Assembly (NCBI GenBank): GCA_018829445.1
Contig: JAHJTV010000038.1
Coordinates: 124,001 to 188,000 of the forward strand
Direction: 5' to 3'
From: a bacterium
Lineage (GTDB): Bacteria > SAR324 > XYD2-FULL-50-16
Length of the DNA: 64,000 nt
Shown: positions 44,570 to 54,146 of the stretch, piece after piece
Layout of the letters: every line of letters starts with the position of its first letter
How positions within the stretch are numbered: position 1 is the stretch's first letter
The notes under the pieces: generated by a model
The model's database searches: none
Told to the model about the DNA's origin: nothing
What the model saw: the letters and a program-made list of their open reading frames with translations, nothing else
Program-made: the position numbers and the translations under genes

Positions 44570-47169
44570 TTTTTTCCTGTTATGATTTTAAATCGTGCTT
44601 TTTTAGAAGCTTTGGAATCCAGCATATTCAAATAATATCTGGATTTTTCTACATATGGCATAAAAGCGTCATGAGGCATTCCTTCCGGGTGCTTTTTTAG
44701 AATCCAATCGAAGTATTTCCTTGCGTCAGCAAACAGTGATAATTTCAGATTGACAAATCCCTGCAAAAACATCCATTCCTCATCAATCTTTTCCAATGAT
44801 CTGACCTTTTCCAATGCGTCTTTACAGTCTTCCCACATCGACATGTCTTTTTTTAACCTGGCCAGTTTCATCCACAATATTTTTAAGTCATCCTTTGTGA
44901 TTGAATCACTATCCTCGATATCTTTCATGAAATCAAAAAATTCCTGTGGCGTGTATGTTTTCCCATTATATCTCGGAAAATCGATCAAACAGGTCTGAAA
45001 GCCGAAATAATGCCCTCTGGGTTGTGGTGTTATCTTTAAGATTCTATCAACCTTTGATTGTTGGGACAACTCCTCAAGCTGTGTATCATCCAAAGTGAAT
45101 TCAACCTTTGCTTGGCATTTTTTACAGAAAAACTGTTGCGAAACCCAAATCGAATTATAAGAAAGCTGGTTGAGCCTGATGATTGCCCCCTCATCAATGT
45201 ATATCATTTCAACAGGGTACTGAAAGGTACTATGACAATTTCCACACTTCAATCGAACATGTTTCTTAACTCCCGAAATCTGAAATCCTGATTTTTCCAT
45301 TTTTTCAATATCTTGCCTGATCAATTCCGGAATTTCTAAATTAAATATCTCAGATATCAGAAGAATCAACCTGGCTAACTCCTGTTCTCCAAACTCATAA
45401 CGCGAAACCAGGTGATCCATAAAAGCGGGGTCAGGAATATATTCTATTGTTTGATAGATTGTCTGTGTATGATGTTGATATAAATAATCAAAATTCCTGA
45501 TGATCAGATCAATGGAACCCCGTGTGGGAATCAATTGAAACAATTGCAGTGAATAGTCGATTGAGACCTTATCGTTTTTTTTGATAAAATGGGGAAAGTT
45601 CACGGAATATATCTTGGCCAGTCCCTCCGCCAAATGCAGAGAGTAGTCGGGATTAGGAAATATTGTAGGCCATGAAATATTATGTCCCAATAGATCACCT
45701 CGATAAAACGACCAGATGATACCATTTTTATTATCACGAACGCTGATTGGTGAATCTTCTGAAACAATCCTCATCTGCTCTTTTGTCCAATCCGGTAATT
45801 TCGGAAAGAAAAGTGAGAGGATCTTTTCCCTGTAATCGTCAATTAGCAACGTTGAGTGATAATAATTGGCAATCCTTTCAACATGATTTATCGGATCATT
45901 CATCCAACAACGAAAGGACTTCTCAAGAATAACGTATAGCGGAATTGAAAGCAGAAAGCGCGTTTCCAGTTCCAGAATCTTTGGTATGGTATTGGGTATC
46001 AAAGACTCATTGTTGCCAAATGCTTCAATTATCCATTTAAGACGCCTGAGCTGATTATCCTCTTCGTCGTCTCCCAGCAGTTGCGTCATCCAGATTAGAA
46101 TAGTCTCAACAAACAATTTCGGATCATCAGGGCTGTTTTTGTATATTCTGGAATCACCAATGGCTTTTTCGATTTCGTTCCAGTAATTTCGATCGGTCAG
46201 ATTTTCATCTAATCCCAATAAAATATAACATTGCTCATAGATGGAACTGATTGAGTAACCTTTTGACAGGTTTACCATCCACCAATCCCCCAATTCCGGA
46301 TAAATAAACGAATCAACCAGATGCAACGTCAATTCTGCATCGGAATACTGATCCCTGATCACAAAATACTGATCAATCAGTTTTAAATATTCCGATTTTG
46401 TCTGACAGTAAATTAGAAGGTTGGTGAACAAAACCGAACTTCTAATGATATCGGAGTGAGACGATATTAATAGTTTTAGTGCATTATTAAAATGATTCTC
46501 GCGAGCTACATTCAAATAGGCGTGAGTTGCAGCTTCAAATTCGATCCGGGTTGATTGATTGCTTGTGGAAAGCTGTTCAAACCATTTCTGTAGTAAACTT
46601 TTAATGATGTCATTGGGGAATCTTGAGAGAGCATATGCAGCAGTATATTTGAGTTGCCCTTCCGATTCGCGAAAGATTCTAACAATATCGGGCGTGAATC
46701 CACTAACCTCAAACTCGGCAATTTTGGCTATCCCAGCATCTTGAATATCGATAAACGGTGACTTTAAAAAAAAGGGCAGGTATTCAATAAGTTGATCTTT
46801 ATTCAGTTTTAAAACCTGAAATGCGCCCCAAATTGCAACGATCTCAATATCCGATTGAATCGCTTTTAATAATTGCTGTTTTTTAAATATCATCAGTGGA
46901 GTATATGATGCCTGATAACAGGTAAAATATGGTTTTGTAATTGCCGATGGATCTAATAGGTTAGTCGGTACAATAAAACTAGAGTAGCCACAGATATTGA
47001 AAGGCACAAGGAAAAAAACTGAATGATATGGCTGTTTACCTGGTGTTATACGAAATACGCCCTTATGGAAGATGTTTCTTTTTTGACTGTTTTTATGCTT
47101 GTCTCCCGCTTCGCTGCTAAAAGAAATTACTGGATAAAACAAAGGTTTATATGGTATTATCTGCGACAA
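44566..47169 (-). CDS. Large HEAT-like / zinc-ribbon / TPR-like protein of unknown function
   Basis: Up to 867 residues from a TTG at 47169. The true start is uncertain; family-like sequence is clear from about residue 50 (FFLVPFNICGYSSFIVPTNL). Residues 95-260 form helical repeats resembling HEAT units (YLPFFLKSPFIDIQDAGIAK, ESEGQLKYTAAYALSRFPND). Near residues 665-715 is a four-Cys zinc ribbon, RLKCGNCHSTFQYP and QQFFCKKCQAKVEFTL. The C-terminal 110 residues look like TPR-type helices (WMFLQGFVNLKLSLFADARK). No enzyme motif is seen; it is probably a scaffold. It overlaps recJ by four bases, so a link to DNA metabolism is possible. Confidence 0.65.
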   Translation of the reverse strand: MSQIIPYKPLFYPVISFSSEAGDKHKNSQKRNIFHKGVFRITPGKQPYHSVFFLVPFNICGYSSFIVPTNLLDPSAITKPYFTCYQASYTPLMIFKKQQLLKAIQSDIEIVAIWGAFQVLKLNKDQLIEYLPFFLKSPFIDIQDAGIAKIAEFEVSGFTPDIVRIFRESEGQLKYTAAYALSRFPNDIIKSLLQKWFEQLSTSNQSTRIEFEAATHAYLNVARENHFNNALKLLISSHSDIIRSSVLFTNLLIYCQTKSEYLKLIDQYFVIRDQYSDAELTLHLVDSFIYPELGDWWMVNLSKGYSISSIYEQCYILLGLDENLTDRNYWNEIEKAIGDSRIYKNSPDDPKLFVETILIWMTQLLGDDEEDNQLRRLKWIIEAFGNNESLIPNTIPKILELETRFLLSIPLYVILEKSFRCWMNDPINHVERIANYYHSTLLIDDYREKILSLFFPKLPDWTKEQMRIVSEDSPISVRDNKNGIIWSFYRGDLLGHNISWPTIFPNPDYSLHLAEGLAKIYSVNFPHFIKKNDKVSIDYSLQLFQLIPTRGSIDLIIRNFDYLYQHHTQTIYQTIEYIPDPAFMDHLVSRYEFGEQELARLILLISEIFNLEIPELIRQDIEKMEKSGFQISGVKKHVRLKCGNCHSTFQYPVEMIYIDEGAIIRLNQLSYNSIWVSQQFFCKKCQAKVEFTLDDTQLEELSQQSKVDRILKITPQPRGHYFGFQTCLIDFPRYNGKTYTPQEFFDFMKDIEDSDSITKDDLKILWMKLARLKKDMSMWEDCKDALEKVRSLEKIDEEWMFLQGFVNLKLSLFADARKYFDWILKKHPEGMPHDAFMPYVEKSRYYLNMLDSKASKKARFKIITGKK

Positions 47170-47550
47170 GTTAGTTACTCAACTTTCCCACTTCCAGAAA
47201 TGTGAGAATTATAATTGGGTTGGCAATGTAAAAAAATTACAGCTTAATAGAAGAGAAGACAGGAATCAGGAGACAGAATAAGAAAGGAGTCGCTACGCTC
47301 CATTGGTATAAAAGATATGTAAAATGCACTAAAGGTGCTCAGATTAACCTTTTGACTCCAAACTCCTTTCTCCTGTATTCTCGCTTACTAACACCGAAGA
47401 AAAAACAGAAGCAAAGCAAAATATCCAATTCATTAGGTTGGGAAAGTTGAGTCAATTAATAATAAGATGCTTTACATTCAAGTTGATTAAGGCATATCCG
47501 GAACACTTTCTAACCATAATGTCAATTAAACCATATTTTCAGGTAAAAGG
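47170..47550. other. Divergent intergenic region with an imperfect palindrome
   Basis: Contains a roughly 165-base imperfect palindrome (about 47250-47415) whose arms are built from GGAGTCAGGAGACAG-type words. A 53-base core at 47289-47341 is shared with 50828-50880. No gene is seen. Confidence 0.6.
47250..47415. repeat. Imperfect palindrome with shared 53-nt core, copy A
   Basis: The left arm AAGACAGGAATCAGGAGACA... and the reverse complement of the right arm (GCGAGAATACAGGAGAAAGG...) are similar low-complexity strings. The core (47289-47341) starts GTCGCTACGCTCC and ends CACTAAAGGTGCTCA. The core of copy B at 50828-50880 aligns over its whole length, whereas the arms of the two copies are unrelated. 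Confidence 0.6.
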
Positions 47551-48855
47551 ATGAAACCGCCATTTTCTGCCGAAGACACCAAAATAAAAAAACTGGGGGA
47601 AGCTAAAATAAAGTCTCCTTTGGCCATAGCAGATGAAATCCATGTTAATCAGCAGATTTTGTTTCATCCGTATCCCAGCATGAAGCAAGAAGACCCGCCG
47701 GTGGCCTTTGAAACTTCTCAACCTGAAAAATTAATTTATTTCGATCCGACTAAAGTGACTGCCTGTATTGTCACCTGCGGGGGACTTTGCCCCGGGCTGA
47801 ATAATGTGATTCGTGCTATTGTGATGGGTCTTTACCATGGCTATGGCGTAAGAAGCATCTTCGGGGTTCGCTATGGTTTTCAAGGGTTTATTTCTAAATA
47901 CGGACATCCTCTGGTCAATCTTGATCCCAAAGCTGTTTCCGATATTCATGAACAGGGTGGAACTCTTTTAGGTTCTTCTCGCGGTGCCCAATCCATTGAA
48001 GAGATTGTTGACACATTGGAACGGCAGAATATTAACGTATTATTCATTATTGGTGGAGACGGAACCCTACGAGCTGCTGAAAAAATCGAGAATGAAGTGG
48101 CTGCCAGAAACCTGAAAATAGCAGTGGCTGCCATACCAAAAACGATTGATAATGATATCTCCTTCGTATCCAGGTCTTTTGGATTCGAAACCGCAGTTGA
48201 TGCTGCCAGACACGCCATTCAATGTGCACACGCTGAGGCAATCTCCTATCCCAATGGAATCGGTCTGGTTAAATTAATGGGAAGATACTCCGGGTTCATC
48301 GCAGCCACAGCTGCCGCTTCACAAAGGGACGTCAATTTTGTATTAATACCGGAAGTGGATTTTGACCTGGAAGGCAAAAATGGTTTCTTTGACATTTTAC
48401 AAAAAAGACTTGAATCCCGCTCTCATGCGGTAATTGTTGTGGCAGAAGGAGCCGGACAAAAATATTTTGCAGGTGAAGAAAAGAACAAGGATCAATCGGG
48501 GAATGTCCGTCTGAAGGATATCGGCAGTTACTTAAAGGAACGGATTAATGAGCATTTCGAAAATAAAAAGATTGAGATAAACCTGAAATATATCGATCCC
48601 AGCTACATTATTCGCTCTGTTCCGGCAAATACAAACGATGGTCTGTTCAGTGCCACTCTCGGCCAGAATGCTGTTCATGCAGCCATGGCCGGAAAAACAG
48701 GGCTGGTAGTCTCGATCTGGCACGGAGTCTACTGTCAATTGCCAATCCGATTAGCAATTTCCCAGAAAAAGAGCCTGCATCCCAGCTCACGACTGTGGAT
48801 CAGCGTTTTGGAATCTACAGGACAACCCTCCTTCAAAAGCGATTCCCCGGAATAG
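47551..48855 (+). CDS. pfkA: ATP-dependent 6-phosphofructokinase
   Basis: 434 residues, longer than E. coli PfkA (320) and of the clade with an N-terminal extension of about 75 residues (plant, trypanosome and spirochaete-like forms). The nucleotide site reads VTCGGLCPGLNNVIRAIV. GGDGTLRAAEKIENEV has Gly-Asp-Gly at the ATP/PPi-deciding position, predicting ATP use. The catalytic Asp is in AIPKTIDNDISFV, with KLMGRYSGFIAATAA and IIRSVPANTNDGLFSATLGQ at the substrate sites. Catalyses the committed step of glycolysis. Transcribed alone. Confidence 0.93.
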   Translation: MKPPFSAEDTKIKKLGEAKIKSPLAIADEIHVNQQILFHPYPSMKQEDPPVAFETSQPEKLIYFDPTKVTACIVTCGGLCPGLNNVIRAIVMGLYHGYGVRSIFGVRYGFQGFISKYGHPLVNLDPKAVSDIHEQGGTLLGSSRGAQSIEEIVDTLERQNINVLFIIGGDGTLRAAEKIENEVAARNLKIAVAAIPKTIDNDISFVSRSFGFETAVDAARHAIQCAHAEAISYPNGIGLVKLMGRYSGFIAATAAASQRDVNFVLIPEVDFDLEGKNGFFDILQKRLESRSHAVIVVAEGAGQKYFAGEEKNKDQSGNVRLKDIGSYLKERINEHFENKKIEINLKYIDPSYIIRSVPANTNDGLFSATLGQNAVHAAMAGKTGLVVSIWHGVYCQLPIRLAISQKKSLHPSSRLWISVLESTGQPSFKSDSPE

Positions 48856-48856
48856 G

Positions 48857-49216
48857 TCATTCGATAATACTGTTCATCTCTGACAGCGTGCCCTCAAACA
48901 CTCTGTCAGCGCGATTGATAAGATCTGTCACACTATTTTCACCTATCTTATGCGCATTCATTTCAATCTCCCTGCCGAGTTGACTCAGGGCTGAGGCTCC
49001 GACATTCAGACACATCCCCTTCAATTTATGCCCAAGTTTAGCCAGCTCTGTCTTATTCTTTTTTTCAACCGTCTCCTTAATGCTAAGAATCAATTTGGGA
49101 GCCTCTTGACTGAACACTTCAACCAGTTTTCTGATAAAATCTTCTCCAATTTGCCTTCTTGATTCGAAAAATTCCTGATCAATCAGGAGGCATTTTTTAT
49201 TACTATTCAGACCCAT
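48857..49216 (-). CDS. Stand-alone HPt (histidine phosphotransfer) protein
   Basis: 119 residues from ATG 49216; a longer frame reaches back into the neighbouring gene but is not plausible. It is a four-helix HPt module with the phospho-accepting His in ELAKLGHKLKGMCLNVGASA. Flanking helices are FIRKLVEVFSQEAPKLILSI and LSQLGREIEMNAHKIGENSV. It should shuttle phosphoryl groups between a hybrid kinase and a receiver; its partners are not identifiable. Its end is one base from the end of the convergent phosphofructokinase gene. Confidence 0.88.
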   Translation of the reverse strand: MGLNSNKKCLLIDQEFFESRRQIGEDFIRKLVEVFSQEAPKLILSIKETVEKKNKTELAKLGHKLKGMCLNVGASALSQLGREIEMNAHKIGENSVTDLINRADRVFEGTLSEMNSIIE

Positions 49217-49253
49217 GTAAACAAGGATTAAAAGATTGAGATAATAAGATACG

Positions 49254-49289
49254 GTCACACTTGAGAAACAGGTGTTTCTCAAGTGTGAC
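49254..49289. terminator. Perfect 16-bp palindrome after the hbd stop
   Basis: Arms GTCACACTTGAGAAAC (49254-49269) and GTTTCTCAAGTGTGAC (49274-49289) with a four-base loop, 12 bases downstream of the dehydrogenase stop codon on the minus strand. There is no U tract, so it may be an RNA-stabilising hairpin or transcription pause rather than an intrinsic terminator. Confidence 0.45.
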
Positions 49290-49301
49290 TTATCGTGTTT
49301 T

Positions 49302-50156
49302 TTAAGACTCGTAGGAATAGAATCCACGTCCTGATTTTCTGCCTAACCATCCTGCTTCAACATATTTTCTCAGCAAGGGACAGGGACGATACTTGGAATC
49401 CTTGAATCCATCGTAAAGAGTTTCCATAATTGCCAGGCAGGTATCCAGCCCGATCAGATCCGCCAAAGCCAGTGGACCCATGGGATGATTCATTCCCAGT
49501 TTCATTACCGTATCGATATCCTCCGGCTTGCCAACACTTTGATACACACAGAATACAGCTTCATTAATCATGGGCATTAAAATTCTATTCGCGATAAAAC
49601 CGGGGAAATCATTGGCTTCTGCCGGTGTTTTGCCGAATTTTTTTGACAATTCCCAGGTAACCTTGAATGTCTCATCTGAGGTGGCAATCCCTCGAATCAC
49701 TTCTACCAGTTTCATAACTGGAACAGGATTCATAAAATGCATACCGATAACCAGTTCTGGTCTTGAAGTGTTTGCTGCAATCCTGCCAATGGGGATAGAT
49801 GAAGTGTTGGTCGACAGGATAACTCCCGGGACACAAATCTCATCAAGATCTCTAAATATCTTCAATTTAACCGGTTCATTTTCTGTCGCAGCTTCAACAA
49901 CAAAATCTGCAGATTTCATATCCTTTAGATCAATGCTTGTCTTAACTCTTGACAGGATTTTGTCCTTCTCATCCGCAGATATTTTTTCCTTGGCGACGCT
50001 CCTCTCCAGATTTTTAGTAATAGCCTGCAGTCCCTTATCGACAAATTCCTCTTTAATATCGTTCATGATAACATTCAAGCCACTTGCTGCAGCCACTTGA
50101 GCGATTCCATTACCCATTTGCCCTGCGCCAATTACACCAAATGTTTTTATTTCCAT
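49302..50156 (-). CDS. hbd: 3-hydroxybutyryl-CoA dehydrogenase
   Basis: 284 residues, the typical length. It oxidises or forms 3-hydroxybutyryl-CoA with NAD(P)(H) in fatty-acid or butyrate-type metabolism. NAD-binding loop: FGVIGAGQMGNGIAQVAAAS. The substrate and catalytic region has ILSTNTSSIPIGRIA, VIGMHFMNPVPVMKLVEVIR (catalytic His) and DFPGFIANRILMPMINEAVF. The C-terminal dimer domain carries MKLGMNHPMGPLALADLIGL. Start ATG 50156, with an AAGGAG site upstream. It is likely monocistronic or coupled only to the HPt gene; carboxylase genes follow divergently. Confidence 0.95.
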   Translation of the reverse strand: MEIKTFGVIGAGQMGNGIAQVAAASGLNVIMNDIKEEFVDKGLQAITKNLERSVAKEKISADEKDKILSRVKTSIDLKDMKSADFVVEAATENEPVKLKIFRDLDEICVPGVILSTNTSSIPIGRIAANTSRPELVIGMHFMNPVPVMKLVEVIRGIATSDETFKVTWELSKKFGKTPAEANDFPGFIANRILMPMINEAVFCVYQSVGKPEDIDTVMKLGMNHPMGPLALADLIGLDTCLAIMETLYDGFKDSKYRPCPLLRKYVEAGWLGRKSGRGFYSYES

Positions 50157-51018
50157 TTTTTGTCTCCTTTAAAATTTGTCGATAGCTCTCAACATTGAAT
50201 TTGAATGATATTCCACAAAAAGTCTTCTATAAAAGCAATAAGACGTGAAGAAGATAAATCATAAATCGGTAGAAATTAATCCGTTTTATTCTTCCGATCA
50301 GATATCAGGCACCAGAATCTATTGCTTTAAATATCGATATAATGCTGCTTTTAAATACTTTATACAAAATTAAACGTTTTACACCAGCAATTATATATTC
50401 CCGGAATTGCATAATGATTGCTTGTATTAATCAAACAAAAATTCAATTGATCAAAATATTCCTTAATAATACCTGTCTAAGTAACTGTTGCGGCTTGAAG
50501 AATAATGATTATCATTTTGTAATTTATACATATTTTATCATAAAACGTGAATATTGATAGATTCTGACTTCAAGATTGTGCCATAATATGAAAAAAGTGG
50601 AAAATCTTTACCACCCGTCGTCGTTAAAATACACATATCCTAAAGACACTCTTGCTGTGACGAGATTCCATAACCGTAATCGAACTGGCTAAAATTATAA
50701 CTCAAGTTTCGCATCCTCGTTTTGCTGTTTTAAAACCTTATCAGCGTTTTTAATAGCAGAAGTATTAGAAAAGCAGTTGGCTTAATAGCTTTTAGCGATT
50801 AGCAATTGGCTGTTAGCTTTGATTTGACTCGCTTCGCTCCGTAATATTGTTAATATATTGAAACGCACCGAAGGTGCTCAAAATAAATCTAACTGCTATC
50901 TGCTAAAAGCTTTTAAGCAGGCTTGTGGATAATAATGGACCAATATGAGCACCAGCTATCAAAACAGATGCTAAATTTGAGTAATAAATCAAGAACCGAA
51001 TAAGAAGGAGAACTCATC
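50157..51018. other. Divergent intergenic region with an imperfect palindrome
   Basis: About 860 AT-rich bases between hbd and the carboxyltransferase gene. The recognisable item is a roughly 145-base imperfect palindrome (50775-50920) with a 53-nt core shared with 47289-47341. A small open frame at 50342-50557 is not supported by any feature. Confidence 0.55.
50775..50920. repeat. Imperfect palindrome with shared 53-nt core, copy B
   Basis: Arms are built from TAGCTTTTAGC / GATTAGC words: AATAGCTTTTAGCGATTAGC on the left, and AAAGCTTTTAGCAGATAGCA in reverse complement from the right. The core at 50828-50880 (CTCGCTTCGCTCC ... GCACCGAAGGTGCTCA) aligns with that of copy A. Confidence 0.6.
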
Positions 51019-52581
51019 TTGCAAATAGACAAAATCAATTCTGAACGTATCAAGAATCTTCAGAAAGATAAGGTGTTTATGAAGTTGGGCGGCGGTGGTG
51101 ATCGACTTAAAGCCCAAAATATCAAAGGAAAATTAACTGTATGGCAAAGAATTGAATACCTCTTTGACCCGGATACTTTTGTTGAAACAGGGAGTTTTAT
51201 CGAATTGAGAAATGATAGTTTTGGTCTCGATAAAAGCAAAACTCCCGGTGATGGAGTTGTTACGGGATTTGGGAAGATAAACGGACAATTGGTGTATGCT
51301 GCTGCTCAGGATTTTACCGTGCTTGGCGGATCGCTGGGTGAAATGCATGGTAAAAAGATTGCCGCCATTATTGATATGGCGATACAAAACGGGGCCCCAC
51401 TAGTTATGTTAAACGACTCTGTCGGTGCCAGGATTCAGGAAGGGATCTCAGCTCTCTCCGGCTATGGTGAAGTGTTCTTTAGAAATACAAAAGCCTCGGG
51501 AGTCATCCCTCAAATCAGCATTATCATGGGACCTTGCGCTGGAGGTGCCGTCTATTCTCCGGGACTGACGGATTTTATCATCATGGTAAAAAACACATCC
51601 AATATGTTCATCACAGGACCGGAGATAATAAAAACGGTTACCGGAGAAAAAGTAACAAAGGATGAACTGGGAGGCCCCGATGTACATATGGAGACATCAG
51701 GAGTGGCCACCTTCGTGGGAGAAGATGATGAATCAGCAATTGACTGGGTAAAACGACTCTTATCCTATCTGCCATCCAATAATCTTGAACCTCCCCCGGT
51801 ATATAACCTTACCGATACGACAGTCGTTGAAGACATCCCTCAGGAGAATCTTGTTCCATCCAAGACAACTAAAGCCTATGATATGTTCAATGTTATCTAC
51901 TCGATTGTCGATAAACACTCATTTTTGGAACTTCAGTCCGAATTTGCCAAGAACATTCTCATCGGATTTGCTCGAATCGATGGGCATTCAATCGGTTTGG
52001 TTGCCAATAACCCAAAAGAGCTTGCTGGCTGCCTGGATATTAATGCATCTGATAAAGCCGCCCGATTTGTTAGATTCTGTGATGCGTTTAACATTCCACT
52101 GCTAACCTTGGTTGATGTCCCCGGTTTCCTGCCCGGTACCGATCAGGAATATGCCGGAATCATAAGACATGGGTCCAAACTCCTTTATGCCTTCAGTGAA
52201 GCCACCGTTCCTAAATTGACAGTGATCCTCAGAAAAGCATATGGAGGAGCATACATCTGCATGTGCTCCAAACATCTGGGGGCCGATATGGTAGTCGCCT
52301 GGCCTGGATCAGAAATCGCTGTGATGGGCCCGAAAGGAGCTGTTAGTATTGTTTTTAAAAACGAAATAAAGAGCGCCAAAAATCGCGAGCAGTTTGCCAA
52401 AGAGTGTGAAAAGCAATATATGAAAAATGTAACCAATCCAAAATACGCTGCTTCTATGGGATATATTGATGATGTCATTGAACCGGGTGAAACCAGACAG
52501 ATGATTATTCGCCATCTCGCAGCTCTTGTTAATAAAAATGTTGAAATGCCAAAACGCAAACACGGTAATATACCATTATAA
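51019..52581 (+). CDS. Acyl-CoA carboxyltransferase (propionyl-CoA carboxylase beta / MmdA type)
   Basis: 520 residues. The start codon is TTG at 51019, supported by AAGGAG eight bases upstream; the next Met is 21 residues in. It has the two crotonase-like halves of CT subunits: AKGKLT-like IKGKLTVWQRIEYLFDPDTF, VVTGFGKINGQLVYAAAQDF, GARIQEGISALSGYGEVFFR and IIMGPCAGGAVYSPGLTDFI in the N half. LVDVPGFLPGTDQEYAGIIR, LRKAYGGAYICMCSKHLGAD and WPGSEIAVMGPKGAVSIVF are in the C half. The oxyanion glycines are intact, so it should transfer carboxyl between biotin and an acyl-CoA (propionyl/methylmalonyl likely). Operon with a biotin-carboxylase-like protein and a biotin carrier. Confidence 0.94.
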   Translation: MQIDKINSERIKNLQKDKVFMKLGGGGDRLKAQNIKGKLTVWQRIEYLFDPDTFVETGSFIELRNDSFGLDKSKTPGDGVVTGFGKINGQLVYAAAQDFTVLGGSLGEMHGKKIAAIIDMAIQNGAPLVMLNDSVGARIQEGISALSGYGEVFFRNTKASGVIPQISIIMGPCAGGAVYSPGLTDFIIMVKNTSNMFITGPEIIKTVTGEKVTKDELGGPDVHMETSGVATFVGEDDESAIDWVKRLLSYLPSNNLEPPPVYNLTDTTVVEDIPQENLVPSKTTKAYDMFNVIYSIVDKHSFLELQSEFAKNILIGFARIDGHSIGLVANNPKELAGCLDINASDKAARFVRFCDAFNIPLLTLVDVPGFLPGTDQEYAGIIRHGSKLLYAFSEATVPKLTVILRKAYGGAYICMCSKHLGADMVVAWPGSEIAVMGPKGAVSIVFKNEIKSAKNREQFAKECEKQYMKNVTNPKYAASMGYIDDVIEPGETRQMIIRHLAALVNKNVEMPKRKHGNIPL

Positions 52582-52595
52582 TTCTATAAACAAAA

Positions 52596-54110
52596 ATGTT
52601 TTCAAGAGTACTTATAGCTAATAGAGGCCTGATCCAGGCAAATTGCGTCCGTGCCGTTCAGGAGTTGGGCGCCAAAGCCATCACCATTTTTGAAGATGAG
52701 GATAGGAATAGTGCCGGTGTCCGTAATGCCGATGAATCCTATGAATTGAAATCCACCTCAAGCGGCAGAGCATACGCTGATATCGAACAGATTGTGGAAC
52801 TTGCAGTGACTCTTGGAGTGGATGCCGTCCATTCGGGGTACGGATTTCTGGCTCAAAACGCTGAATTTACACGACAGCTTAGAAAACATGGCATTACAAC
52901 CATGGCACCCGAGCTGGAAGGAGCCATGAGCCTGGCTAATCGCCCCTTTGTCAAGGAGAGAGCAAGACGACTAGGCCTAAAGATCCTTCCCGGTTCAAAA
53001 AAATGCTCCGATTATGATTCAGTACAATCAGCTGCAAAATCGATCGGTTATCCCTTGCTGGTTAAAGCAACACACGGCTATGGGGGAAAAGGTTTGCGGG
53101 TGGTACAAACCGAAGATGAACTGCAGTCCGCATATAATTTTGTTTTAGCCCAGTGTCATAAGTTCTCCATGAATTCCAAAGAGGTATTTGTGGAAAAATT
53201 CTTTGAAAAAGCCCATCATGTTGAGTTCCCGGTATTAAGAGATCACCATCGAAATATCATTATCTTTCCTGAACAATGGTGCTCTATCCAGAGACGGTTT
53301 CAAAAACTCCTGGTGGAAACACCTTCCAGGGTTATCAATGAAGAAAAAAGAGTTCGAATTGAAAGGATCATCCGCAAAGTTGTCAATCGGCTCAATGCCA
53401 CAGGATTTGTGTCCGTCGTTTTTCTGGTCGATGGAGAGGATATCTATTTTTTAAAAGTTAACGGCTATATTCAGCCATTTTATACTGCAACCACCCACCT
53501 TACAGGTGTTGACCTCCTCAAGGAACAGATCCGGATATTTTCAGGAGATCCGTTAACAGTCAGACAGGAACAACTTAATCGAAATGGACATGTTATTAGT
53601 GTTTCCATCTGTGCAGAAGATCCCATCAATAATTTTACCCCTTGTCCCGGGATTATTAACCGTTTTTACCTCCCTTTCGGTCAGGGAATCAACATTCAAA
53701 CCAATTATTTTAGTGGTGACAATGTGGCGACTTTCTATGATCCCATGATTGCTAAAATTCTGGTGAGAGACTCCTCAAGAGATGCCGCCATAAAAAAGAT
53801 GCAAGTAGCTTTAAATAATTGTTATATAGACGGAATAAAGACAAATCTGCCGTTAATGAGAGCCATATTGAACTCAAGGGAATTTGAGGCAAGAGAACTG
53901 AACATCGCCTACATCTCCAATAGAGCTAATAGACTAAAATTAATGGATAGTTTAAAAACAGACGAAGACAATGAAATTGCAGCTTTGGTGGCAGGATTAT
54001 CACTTCACCATGAAAGCAATGTTGCCAATCCTGTAGAAACTTTGAGGAATATTCCCAAAACAACCATCTGGAACTCGGCAGCAAGATGGATAAATCGTAA
54101 AAAATTCTAA
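52596..54110 (+). CDS. Biotin-carboxylase-like ATP-grasp protein with degenerate active site
   Basis: 504 residues, with biotin carboxylase architecture throughout (MFSRVLIANRG start, HSGYGFLAQNAEF, KATHGYGGKGLRVV, CSIQRRFQKLL, YDPMIAKILVRDSS). Numbering aligns almost one-to-one with E. coli AccC, which exposes the losses. Mg ligands Glu276 and Glu288 are replaced by Val275 and Lys287 (IYFLKVNGYIQ instead of the YFIEMNTRIQ type). Arg292, base Glu296 and Arg338 become Tyr291, Phe295 and Ser337, and His236 becomes Phe235. The glycine loop is also altered (HGYGGKG), although Lys157, His208, Glu210 and Lys237 remain. Carboxylation of biotin by this subunit is therefore doubtful. The frame is intact and sits in a tight operon, so it is retained for some role, perhaps structural. 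Confidence 0.88.
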   Translation: MFSRVLIANRGLIQANCVRAVQELGAKAITIFEDEDRNSAGVRNADESYELKSTSSGRAYADIEQIVELAVTLGVDAVHSGYGFLAQNAEFTRQLRKHGITTMAPELEGAMSLANRPFVKERARRLGLKILPGSKKCSDYDSVQSAAKSIGYPLLVKATHGYGGKGLRVVQTEDELQSAYNFVLAQCHKFSMNSKEVFVEKFFEKAHHVEFPVLRDHHRNIIIFPEQWCSIQRRFQKLLVETPSRVINEEKRVRIERIIRKVVNRLNATGFVSVVFLVDGEDIYFLKVNGYIQPFYTATTHLTGVDLLKEQIRIFSGDPLTVRQEQLNRNGHVISVSICAEDPINNFTPCPGIINRFYLPFGQGINIQTNYFSGDNVATFYDPMIAKILVRDSSRDAAIKKMQVALNNCYIDGIKTNLPLMRAILNSREFEARELNIAYISNRANRLKLMDSLKTDEDNEIAALVAGLSLHHESNVANPVETLRNIPKTTIWNSAARWINRKKF

Positions 54111-54146
54111 ATATAACGATCAAACCCGTATTTATAAAAATCAATA

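Noticed and set aside
49217..49327. Longer start for the HPt protein extending into the dehydrogenase gene
   Set aside because: The added residues read through the 36-bp palindrome and the end of hbd and do not resemble HPt N-termini.
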